The notes beneath the pieces are model-generated. The model searched no databases. It was not told the origin of the DNA and saw nothing but the letters and a program-made list of their open reading frames with translations. Source: Coptis chinensis (taxonomy: Eukaryota > Streptophyta > Magnoliopsida > Ranunculales > Ranunculaceae). Taken from it: a stretch of DNA of 64,000 nt. The DNA is taken from contig CM027381.1 of the NCBI GenBank assembly GCA_015680905.1, forward strand, positions 12,439,501-12,503,500, written 5' to 3'. Positions 22,263 to 31,429 of this stretch are shown in pieces. The position numbers and the translations under genes are program-made. How positions within the stretch are numbered: position 1 is the stretch's first letter; each line of letters begins with the position of its first letter.

Positions 22263-22469
22263 AGGAGACGCGAAGTTGCAGAGCCTTCGATACCTTCGGT
22301 TAATACATCACGTGTTTTTTTTTTTTTATGTTTAATTTGATATAAATTTAGTGTTTAATTGATTGTTTAATTTGATATAAATATTTATTTTAATTCGGTC
22401 TTTATTTCAGCTATTGATTTTGAATCCCAACATTTCTCAAACAAAAGGGAGGGGAAGAAGAAAGGATAG

Positions 22470-22829
22470 ATGGAAATCCCCAAAGAGATAGCCTTAAACA
22501 ATTCAGGAAGAAAGTGTCACGATGTGGATAGATTGCTAACCATGACTCGAAAATTGTCCGGAAAAAATAATAATGAATCTGTCGATTGTAAGTGTAGCTT
22601 TATTCAAAACTCTTTGATTCATTTGTTCACTAGTTCTAATGATATTTTATCTGCGCGTCGAATATTTGATTCTATATTGGTCCCAGATGTTGTGTCATGG
22701 ACTTCATTGATGTCTGGACTTGTTAAGAGTGGTTTAGATATGGCAGCCTTGTTAGAGTTTTATCAAGTGTTGTTAAGTAGAACTGTGTCGAGGGTTGTGT
22801 TCTATTGCATCATTATGCCCATTGGATAG
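22470..22829 (+). pseudogene. PPR-protein gene fragment inside the MULE
   Basis: The frame holds FIQNSLIHLFTSSNDILSAR and RRIFDSILVPDVVSWTSLMS, the pattern of PLS-class pentatricopeptide repeats (N-x-L-I-x-x-F, A-R-x-x-F-D, D-V-V-S-W). It covers about 1.5 repeats; the remainder (after about 22770) has no repeat pattern and stops at 22829. Plant PPR proteins bind organellar RNA, usually with many repeats, so this is a captured fragment. Confidence 0.75.
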
Positions 22830-23674
22830 TATCTAATGTTGCCTTCTAGGCTCTAGATAGGAAACATCATAATGATAGACCGGTGCTTTTTTTGATAACT
22901 TCTTTCTCCCTTTTTATTTTCAAAGTTCAATATTGCTGGTTTAGGTTACTTTTGGGGAGTTTAATTAGACTGAGTTCTAATCTCATTGATGTTGTAGAAG
23001 AGAAGTATGGCTCAAGGAGAAATGGAGAATCTAGAGGCAGAGCTTTGCTTTAGGTAAAAATACTGCCTACTCATCTGTTCGTTTCCAGCCCCTCTACTTT
23101 GCATCAGTCGATCTTCAGTCTTTTCATCATTCTCTGCGGTTATGTTTCTGACTGCTACAGTTCCACAAGATGCCACAGTATCACTGCCACCTTGACTATG
23201 CACCATTCGAAGAAAGTGCGTCAAAATTGAGTTATTAGCTACAACGGGAGAAATTGTCACGGAAAGAGTGAGAGAAGAAGCAGAAGTGTTGAAAGAAGGT
23301 GGAGAAGTTGAAGAGAGCTGAAACTTGGAGTGAAAGGCTTGAACAAGCCAAAGCTAGGTGCTTGGCGGGCTATACTTGTTGTTAATTTCATTACGATGTG
23401 CTTAAATGTTGTAATACGAACAATAATATTTGGGATTGCATAAAGCATTTTGATGTGCTTATTATAAATGTTCTTGTTGTTACTCAAGTTGCGCCCACTT
23501 GCAATTTTGTTCCGTAGTAAGTTGATATGATGCATTGATGCGGATACTATACCACCAAGATAATGCCAACGTTTGTCAACAAAAATTTACCTCAACTCAT
23601 ATGATCATCAATCAACATCAACAAAATTTAGCTCAACTGATAAATTGCCAAAACCACGAAACTTCGGTTTTTTT
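22830..23674. other. MULE interior without recognised gene
   Basis: A piece at about 23000-23055 ends in a GTAAAA donor-like site (GGCAGAGCTTTGCTTTAGG). A lysine/glutamate-rich frame at 23250-23370 (RAETWSERLEQAKARCLAG) could be another captured exon, unidentified. Confidence 0.4.
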
Positions 23675-24610
23675 GCCTCTTGACGGTCAAGGGGCAAAAA
23701 AGCAGACACGTCATTTTTTTATCCAAGTTCAAATCCAAACGATATGGCCACACCGTTTGGACTTAGTCCCAAACGGTGTGGCCATGCCGTTTAGGACTAA
23801 GTCCAAACGGTAAACGGTGTGGCCATATCGTTTGGATTTGAACTTGGATCAAAAAAATAACGTGTCTGTTTGGACTTAGTCCCAAACGGTCACACCGTTT
23901 GGACTTAGTCCCAAACGGCATAGCCACACCGTTTGGACTTAGTCCCAAATGGCATGGCCACACCGTTTGGGACTAAGTCCAAGCGACGTCATTTTTTTTA
24001 TGCAAGTTCAAATCCAAAGCGATATGGCGCACCGTTTGGACTTAGTCCCAAACGGTGTGGCCATGCCATTTGGGACTAAGTCCAAACGGTGTGGCCATAT
24101 CGCTTTGGATTTGAACTTGGATAAAAAAATGACGCGTTCTGTTTGACTTAGTCCCAAACGGTGCCACACCGCTTGGACTTAGTCCCCAACGGCATGGCCA
24201 CACCGTTTGGACTAGGTCCGAAATGGTATGTTACCATGTTGTTTGGGATTTGAACTGGGATAAAAATGGTGTTGTTGCTGTTTGGACTTAGTCCCAAACG
24301 GTGTAGCCACACCATTTGGACTAAGTCCAAACAGACAACACCATTTTTATCCCAGTTCAAATCCCAAACAACATGGCCACACCATTTCGGACCTAGTCCA
24401 AACAGACATGTCATTTTTTTTATGCAAGTTCAAATCCAAACGATATGGCCGCACCGTTTGGACTTAGTCCCAAACGGCATGGCCACACCGTTTGGGACGT
24501 AAGTCCAAACGGCATGACCATATCGTTTGGATTTGAACTTGAATCAAAAATGGCGTGTCTGTTGGACTTAGTCCCAAACGTGTGACCACCGCTCAAGAGG
24601 CAAAAAGAGG
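23675..24610. repeat. ~0.93-kb interlocked palindromic array built on GGACTTAGTCC
   Basis: The core word TTTGGACTTAGTCCCAAA (or its reverse, GGGACTAAGTCCAAA) recurs more than a dozen times, alternating with GCCACACCGTTTGG and GCCATGCCGTTT. A longer word, CAAGTTCAAATCCAAACGATATGG, appears in both orientations near 23724, 23830, 24003, 24107, 24350, 24425 and 24527. The block is bracketed by GCCTCTTGACGG (23674) and CTCAAGAGGCAAAAAGAGGC (24592), inverses of each other. Many overlapping frames in the block come from the repeat. The array can fold on itself at many scales; no coding. Confidence 0.88.
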
Positions 24611-26093
24611 CAAAAAAAAACATTAAGCGCTTGCATTAGATCTTTTGTGTTTTGGCAAATAACATTGGGATTTTGTTGATAACATTGGGATTTTTGTGTT
24701 CGCATTAGATTATTAATAGAGATACTTATTTGTGACAAATTAAAATCGCCAAGTTGTCGGAGAGCACAAGAAGAGCCATTGAATGGATATAAACTGAGAT
24801 CTAAGCAAAGCACAGATGCGCAACCCTGGTAAGTAGTATAACTGTTTACTCCACTGACAACAGATGTCTTATTAAATTCAATGCCTGCTAATAGCAGAAA
24901 CATAACCAAAGGCCATTCTTTGGCATGCCGTTTTACTAGATCTTGCACCAAAAAACCCTAGGATCTTAGGTGAACATCAAAAGAATGACAAGTCCAAAGC
25001 AAGATCACTATCATTTCATATTTCAACAATGTGACACCATGTGAAATACATTGTCTGAATTACTGAACATAAAGCTAAGTTGCTACATATCAACAACTTG
25101 CACTTACAAAAGAGTCCTAACATAACATTTTTTGACTACAAAGAGATTTCCAATCTAACTTTCTGACTTTAGTTGTATATCTAACTCTTTGTTCTTTATC
25201 TCCTTCCTGCAAAACAAAAAAATTGAATAAACAGATCAGTCAAGCAAAGTTAAATCAAACTGCTTTATTAAGGTCTGACAGAAAAACTAACATCTCCACT
25301 TGCTTCCTCATGTTCACCATCTTCCTCCACCACCATTTGCCTAATTACCCCCCAATAAAAACACATGAATCAGTATAAATACTACCACATATGTCAAATC
25401 CAACACCAAATCTAGAAACCTCATTGATTGGAAAACTCTTGAACTTAAGTCATGATCAACTCTCAAAAGAACAAAGAAAGACAAATGCCAATAAACACTC
25501 CCCTCAAGATCTTCTCAAACAAGAAGTATACAACTCTCAGAGCACTCCCCGCATCATCTCAACTAACACAAACTGAAAAGTAAAGCAAAACCCGCATCAT
25601 CTCAAATGCCAATAAACACTCCCCCATCATCTCAACTAACACAAACTGAAAAGTAAAACAAAACCCACCAAAAACAAACACAAATTCCAACTAACATGAT
25701 CTCCTAACTCTTTCTTTAGCTCCAAGACACACGGTACACTTACAACTCGGTCAAAAAGAATCGAGTTAAGAAAGAAAGAATCTTGGAATCAATACCCCTC
25801 ATTTCTAGTCGCGCATAAATAACTCAGAGCAGATCATTGCAATAATGCATGAGCATTTTTATCTACCGGACAAAAACAAAACCACCCTCACTTCCCACTT
25901 CCCCACTTAAAACTCTAAAAAATAATACAAGAACTAATAAACAATAAACACTATTGAGAACTGATAAACCATTGAGAACTGACAAACAAACCATTTCCAT
26001 TTCCAACACTCGTCCCAACACAAGATAAAAGGAGGTAAACTAACCAAACTAACCACTAAACCCTAAACTAACCAAACTCAACATACCTAAATC
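24611..26093. other. MULE interior between palindromic array and PMD gene; no gene called
   Basis: A 127-codon minus-strand frame at 24568-24951 overlaps the palindromic array and has no recognisable domain; I do not call it. On the minus strand, 25285-25345 reads as a short acidic stretch (VVEEDGEHEEASGDV) with splice-like borders and may be a distal exon of the PMD gene. Around 25552-25665 a ~40-bp word (CATCATCTCAACTAACACAA...) is directly duplicated. The rest is AT-rich. Confidence 0.4.
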
Positions 26094-28327
26094 CTATGCT
26101 CCTTCATGATATCGTCTGCTAATGAACTTGCACTGGGTCAAATTGTATGCCTCCACGAACTCGTTCTGTGCATCGTCTGGAATCGCAGTCCCACCCAATT
26201 GCAGGCCTTGATTGAGCAAGCGAGAAATTTTATCGACGACGGGGTGCTGTCAAAATTAAAACGAAAAACTACATTAGTATATACATTTACATTTATAAAA
26301 TACCAAAACAAAACAAAAAAAAATTAACGTTGTAAGATATTAACTCACCATATTATGATATGGAAGACTCTGTAGGGAGTAGTGACTAAGATGATCAGGG
26401 TTTATCATTCGAATATGACTATTGTTTTCATACCAACTCATGTATCTACTAACACACTCCCATGGATAAGACGGAATGGGTCCTCGTTGTTCAAGTTGAA
26501 TCAAGTGATTCTGCCATTTACTCCAGTAGGAAGACGCAATATTAAATTTCACATCATACCCGCGTCCGGAAGTAGTTCGCGTCGAGGTCTTTGGTCTTGG
26601 GGGATCTGAGGGTACAAACTGCATATGACCCAACTGACGCACAACCCTCGAAACATTATACTGCTCGACATTATCAAGAAAGCATATAAATCCCTCGAAA
26701 AATGTTATTTCATCCACCGGCCGTGTAGCTCGGACTTCAACATAGGGATACCATTCAACCTGTCAAATAGCATATGATCGAGGAATTAATAATTAACCAC
26801 ATACTAATAATATCAATTAATAAATAAAACTATTTACATACAAAAATGCTTACATCGGTACAAGTCATATTATCAATGGTGGCTCGGGTATGCTTCAATG
26901 CAGCTGTTGTACTAACATAAAAAGACTGAGTAACTGAGTACCTATGAGCACGGGACATGCTCAACTGATAGTCCTCATTTGGGTATGGCCTGAACACCGG
27001 GAAGTACTCATAAATCCATGCCTACATTAATATAGACACCCAGTTAATATTGTAATAGATAGATAAAATTGACATTGAAAAGAAAAACAAAAAAACTAAT
27101 ACCTGTAGGAGAATGAAATAGCCTGAAACACCCTTCACCTTGGCACTTGTGGCAGTCCCAAGACCCACACCCCGAAGTAAGTATATAAAGTTGCTGCACC
27201 CCACGCCAGTAGTCTCGATCTCGGCAAATTTCAAAAGCAGTCTCAGATAACAAACGGGAACTGCAGTTCCAGACGTGTCGGTGAAGGCGGTACATCCAAA
27301 GAAAAATAACAGATAAGCTCTCACAGCAAACTGCACCTCTTTTTGGTTTGACGCCTTCTTCACAACAACCCTATTTTCATCACGTAAATCTTCACCTGTT
27401 ACCTTCCCAGCAAACTGCTTCATCAAGAAATTCATCCTAACTTTGGAAGTGAACTTATTGGATTTCATCTCCGCATCTATCTTATCCATGGGCATGCCAA
27501 GATCTTTGTGGAGGAGTCTTTTTGTCTGTTCCAAGGTCAAATCGGTGTCCCCGATCCACGCTGCTTTGCCTCGATCGAACTCCTAAGAGTTGGGAAACAT
27601 CGCCCAATGTGATTGTCATCTCGCCCCCACAAGATATGAAACGTGTTGGTCTCGGATGCCACCTCTCCACAAACGCAGACCAACACAGATCCCCGATGCT
27701 CAGATACACCTAAGACCCGAGCACATAAGCCGGTCCTTTGAAGCTCCACGTGAAAAGTAGAATAGTCCCCGAACACTCTCCAATGATATCCCATTGTACC
27801 AACTTGTTTAGGTGCCCATGGCACTTCAACACCCCTCGCTCCGCCTAAAACAACAAAAACTTAGTATTAATGTATGCACAAGTTTCATAATACAAAATTT
27901 AAATACTAATAGACACTATATGATAATATTACCTGCCCCTCCCAAACATCGTGAGCCACGTGCACTGCATAGTCATACAACAGATGTGACACACAAGGGC
28001 CACCTTCATAAACACCTCTCTTGAACTCCAAGTCATTGTTAGACTTTCTCACAATATTCACTGGAGGTACAGGTACATGGACTTCCTCGTCATCCTCGTC
28101 ATCCTCCTCCTCCTCCTCCTCCTCCGCGTCCTCTTCCTCCTCGTCAGTCTCCTCTTCTGCATCATCAACACCCTTTTCTTCACTATCAGCATGACTTAGA
28201 ACTACACTCTTCTCACCATCCATATTTACGTCATCGTCATCTACATCTAAATCTAAATCTAAATCTAAATCTAAATCTATATCTACATCTACATCTACAT
28301 CTACATCTACATCTACATCACTCAAGG
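26094..28327 (-). CDS. Plant mobile domain (PMD, MAIN/MAIL1-like) gene carried by the MULE, multi-exon, probably defective
   Basis: Minus strand, exons about 28327-27933, 27844-27103, 27021-26854, 26759-26349 and 26246-26094, with GT-AG borders (for example donor at 27102, acceptor at 27022). Exon 1 encodes an Asp/Val-Asp/Leu run and a Glu-rich stretch. Exon 2 has the PMD signature: SAFVERWHPRPTRF, EMTITLGDVSQLLGV, DLTLEQTKRLLHKDLGM, AVRAYLLFFFGCTAF, VSGYFILLQ. Exon 3 continues AWIYEYFPVFRPYP; exon 4 holds DEITFFEGFI and PWECVSRYMSWY. PMD proteins occur as host genes (MAIN, MAIL1, involved in silencing and genome integrity) and as transposon-borne copies. Exon 2 needs one frame change near 27578 and has an in-frame TAG near 27715. 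The true start upstream of 28327 is unclear; a leader frame lies at 28410-28560. Confidence 0.82.
28080..28320 (-). repeat. Hexanucleotide/trinucleotide repeats coding Asp and Glu runs in PMD exon 1
   Basis: (CTACAT)n and (CTAAAT)n at about 28228-28320 read as alternating Asp-Val and Asp-Leu on the minus strand. (TCC/CTC)n at 28100-28160 reads as Glu/Asp runs. The acidic N-terminal region of the PMD protein is thus built from simple-sequence DNA and likely varies in length. Confidence 0.85.
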
Positions 28328-28949
28328 CTGTCCCTTTCTTCTTTTTTTGATTTCCTAACTCTACACCACTTACAACATTACTGGATCATCCGCTTTCGAT
28401 CCCCTCTACTTAACCGATGCGAAGTGGTTGTTCTCCGTCCTCTTTTTTCTCAAGCTCCTCATCGCTCAGCGACCGAACTACTACTCCCCCACCTAACAAC
28501 TTCTTAGCACCCATGAAAACACTTTTGTTGCATTCTTCACATTCACATTCTTTGTTCGAGGCATTGCTACAAAATAAATAGGAGTTAAAAATAAGACATT
28601 CAACTAATTCAAATTGTTGCAATACCAACGAAAAAAAACAAATAACGAAATAAAGGCGTGTGCATGCCAATCTATATCTAAGATGTGCATGCTATCTAGG
28701 CAAACTATACTCCTCTATTAAATCCCCCCCACACACTAACAAAAACCCAATCTAATTCAAGCATCTTGAAATAAACTAGGAAAACTTTTATGAACGACTC
28801 ATGTAAAACTTTAAAGCCGCCATGGAGATAATGAACATAGAAAAAGAAGCACATTTGTAAAACAAAAATAGTCGACGCGGCATAAGAGAAAGACAATATA
28901 AGAGCTGAAGCTCGATGGGGAAAATGAAAAGGCCATAATCTCACGAGAC
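28328..28949 (-). other. Upstream leader of the PMD gene, next to the right TIR
   Basis: No domain is recognised. On the minus strand a frame at 28410-28570 contains CECEECNKS and an acidic stretch before a stop. It may be a 5' exon or UTR. The promoter would have to lie here or in the right TIR (28950-29144), as in other MULEs where each TIR drives one gene. Confidence 0.4.
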
Positions 28950-29143
28950 ACAGTTCTCCAATTTCGCGATTTTGAAAATTTTCGTGTTTTTTGGATTTTG
29001 CAAAATTTCGTGTTTTTTGGATTTTGAAATAACACGAAACTTTGAAATATCAGAAATTTTGGGTGAATTAGATCATCAGATCTTGAGGTGGATCGGATGG
29101 CTGAGAAGAAGAGTGAGATAAGAGTGGCACTCTAAGACAAAGC

Positions 29144-29144
<1 letters not shown>
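28950..29144 (-). repeat. MULE right terminal inverted repeat
   Basis: Reverse complement of 19344-19535 with a handful of differences (for example AGTTTCG for AATTTCG, ATCCG for GTCCG). It is followed by about 38 TA units (29145-29221). Confidence 0.9.

Positions 29145-29221
<77 letters not shown>
29145..29221. repeat. (TA)n tract right of the MULE
   Basis: An uninterrupted TA run directly after the right TIR. Confidence 0.97.
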
Positions 29222-29226
<5 letters not shown>

Positions 29227-29545
29227 CGTGCATATTCTCTCTCCTCACCATATCACTCTTTTTTCCAACCCAAACAATATTAGTGACTCCTAAAAAAGAA
29301 GAGGTGCTAATAATTTGAAACGCCTCCCCAAATTTGTTTAAATCTCCCTTATCTATTTTTAATTTTCTATGACCTCCTCAAAATAAAAAGATACATATTC
29401 TACAGAAAACCTATTACCCTAACAAAAAAACCCACGAGTAAAAATTAAAAAAAAAACACGAGTAAGAAACCAAAAAGTTTCGTCTGTCCGCCGGCTGCTA
29501 ACAAACCTGCTCTCTTTCACCACCACTAAATCTCATCCTCCAATG

Positions 29546-29718
29546 ATGGCGACCCAGATGAGCAAAAAAAAGAAAGAAAGGTATATTCCCTCTCTTCCCA
29601 TTCTCTTACTAGATCTAATATTATTTTTTTTTTTTTTTCTAATGTGTTCATTTTGGGTTAATAGTTTGTGGCTGATGGAGTATTTTTCGACTAACTGAAT
29701 GAAGTATTGACAAGAGAA
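29546..29718 (+). pseudogene. 5' fragment of cytosolic ribosomal protein S3 gene
   Basis: ATG 29546 opens MATQMSKKKKE, then a GT donor at 29581 in an expanded A/G-rich tract, and an intron to TTAATAG at 29664. Exon 2 then reads FVADGVFF, a stop (TAA), LNEVLTRE. This is the N-terminus and first intron position of plant RPS3 (uS3). After about 29718 similarity ends, so about 22 of roughly 240 residues remain. The intron shows it is not a processed retrocopy. A second RPS3 piece lies at 52840-52920. Confidence 0.82.
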
Positions 29719-30236
29719 CCAGTACATACGGCTTCCAGTATTTTCCATTTTTGCGAGCTTTATCATATTTCAGTGAACAACAAAGTGTGGCATAACTATT
29801 ATGCTAGCTTCAAATTGATTAGAATGATGTTGTGTGTTACGATTCCTAGATTGTGAGATTAAATTGAAACCTGCTCACAACAATAAATATCAGTTTATCC
29901 CGAAAGTAATATAGAAGAATTTTTTTGTAATCTTGATTAAAGACAAGAGAATATTTGTCGATAGATGAACATTTTGTTAGAGGTCAAAGATTGATAGAAT
30001 ATTGAAATTTAGTTTTCCATAATAAGGTCTGCAGTGACACCATTGGTGCAAATCCGTATATCTATGTTGCACAATATACAATGAGTTGGTTTTTCTGGGT
30101 TGTATACCTGAATGGTTGGTGGTTGAGTGTGGATTCTCATCTAATTGGGACACAGCTCCTTCCTCTAGCCCTAGAGTTTTACTGCTTTGTTTCCCAATAT
30201 ATTTTAATATGAACATTATTCTTCTGCAAAATGAGG
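29719..30236. other. Spacer; 3' flank of the ARM-repeat gene
   Basis: No gene is seen. On the minus strand it directly follows the stop codon of the split ARM-repeat gene (30237-30239) and probably holds its 3' UTR. Confidence 0.5.
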
Positions 30237-30293
30237 TTACACTTGAGTGTTGCAGATTCCATTTAGTATACTACTAAATCTGTTGGTAGATAA
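30237..30293 (-). pseudogene. ARM-repeat gene, last ~18 codons (separated by retrotransposon insertion)
   Basis: On the minus strand this reads NRFSSILNGICNTQV and a stop at 30237. It continues, across the 8-kb Tat element and one GATAA duplication, the ARM-repeat frame at 38300-39006. The conserved RFxSILxGI tail is typical of this family's C-terminus. Confidence 0.8.
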
Positions 30294-30900
30294 TGTAAAG
30301 GAGCGTTTTGGTTTTCTGTGAGGTTTGTGAAGAAAGGGGGAAGAAGGTTGAGATTCTCTGGAAGGACCGAGTTCGCTTGTGAGCGAACCGCCTACGTATC
30401 CTCTTTCTTTTCTCTTTTTCCCAGGGAGAGAGGAATCAGGCCCGACGTAGTTCAAATAGGTGGTATTTATAGGCTAAAGGAAAGGTTAATCCGGGAGACA
30501 CGTGTGTCTCTTGCACACGTGTAAGGTGGAGATCATGAATGAGTGTTAGGCTGGCTATAGTATTAGTCATGTGCTGATTGGGAGTTGACGCGGTCGCCCT
30601 TATTTCCCGGTGGTGGGAAGTACGAGTAAGATTTTGGTAATGATCCCCTGGTGGTGATCCTATTCGAGGCATTCTGTCTCTGGCCATGCGTTCGTGCCGT
30701 GACATCTTTGGTCGTACCACCTACATGAAAAGAGCTACTCACAGATCGGTCTTGGAGGTCGATGTCCTGAGTTCGCTTATGCTGCGCACATGTGTGTTCA
30801 TAAGGGAACTGCTCACAGGTCGGTCTTGGAGGTCAATGTCGTGAGTTCGCTTATGCTCCACGCGTGCCTGATAACTTTATGAAGATATCACTCCCTTACA
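30294..30900 (-). repeat. 3' LTR of the non-autonomous Tat element
   Basis: 607 bp, TG...CA, matching 37697-38299. A direct duplicate of GGTCGGTCTTGGAGGT with GAGTTCGCTTATGC occurs twice within it (30745-30785 and 30817-30858). On the minus strand it is entered from the antisense-ORF side. Confidence 0.88.
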
Positions 30901-31429
30901 CAGCCCCCTCTCAGTAGAGTGTTTATGCCACGGGAAACGTTCTGCTGAGAGAAAAATGTAAGAACGTGTGGAACATGAGCGACCTGTGGTGGAGGACGCG
31001 GCGGGGATGGCACAACTTTTGAATCATGTGATTTGACAATTTGGCGGGAAAGGGAAGTGATGGCGTGATGTGCACGTGACAAAATCGTAGCAGTTGATGA
31101 AGAAACGTGTCGGCGCGTTATACGGAACTGCTGAAAAGACAGCACCTTGAAACATGTGTGCGGGCTAGAGCATAGGCTGTAATCATAACTTCTTGGTAAC
31201 TGAACGGGCGGTTTATACAAAATCAAATTTGGGACAACCAAAAAGGTATTCTGTGTTTGCTTCTTCCGTAAAAACGCAAGCGAGGGTTCCTCAGGTGAGT
31301 GCTTCTGCTGCTTTATCTTTCCATTTTCGCTTTGCATTCCTCTTCTTCGAAAGTGCGATTCGCAAATACGTAGGTCAGTGTAAGGTTGTAGGGTTTCAGG
31401 TTGAGTATTTGATAAAAACACTTGTTAGA

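Larger units (their letters stand above)
19344..29144. mobile_element. MULE (FAR1-type) with ~190-bp TIRs carrying a transposase and a plant mobile domain gene
   Basis: 19344-19535 and 28950-29144 are inverted copies of each other, about 190 bp with few differences by eye. (TA)n tracts flank both sides, so a 9-bp TSD would lie within TA repeats and cannot be read. Between the TIRs, in order: an EF-hand gene fragment, a palindromic repeat array, the FAR1/MULE transposase (+), a PPR fragment, a second palindromic array, and a PMD gene on the minus strand. The total of 9801 bp suits an autonomous MULE that also picks up host sequence. The transposase has two stop codons, so this copy is probably no longer autonomous. 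Confidence 0.88.

Noticed and set aside
24568..24951. 127-codon minus-strand frame near the palindromic array
   Set aside because: It ends inside the repeat array and shows no recognisable family; position in the MULE gives no support.
27537..27824. 95-codon minus-strand frame overlapping PMD exon 2
   Set aside because: The PMD motifs (SAFVERWHP, EMTITLGDV) are in another frame; this one is a shadow.
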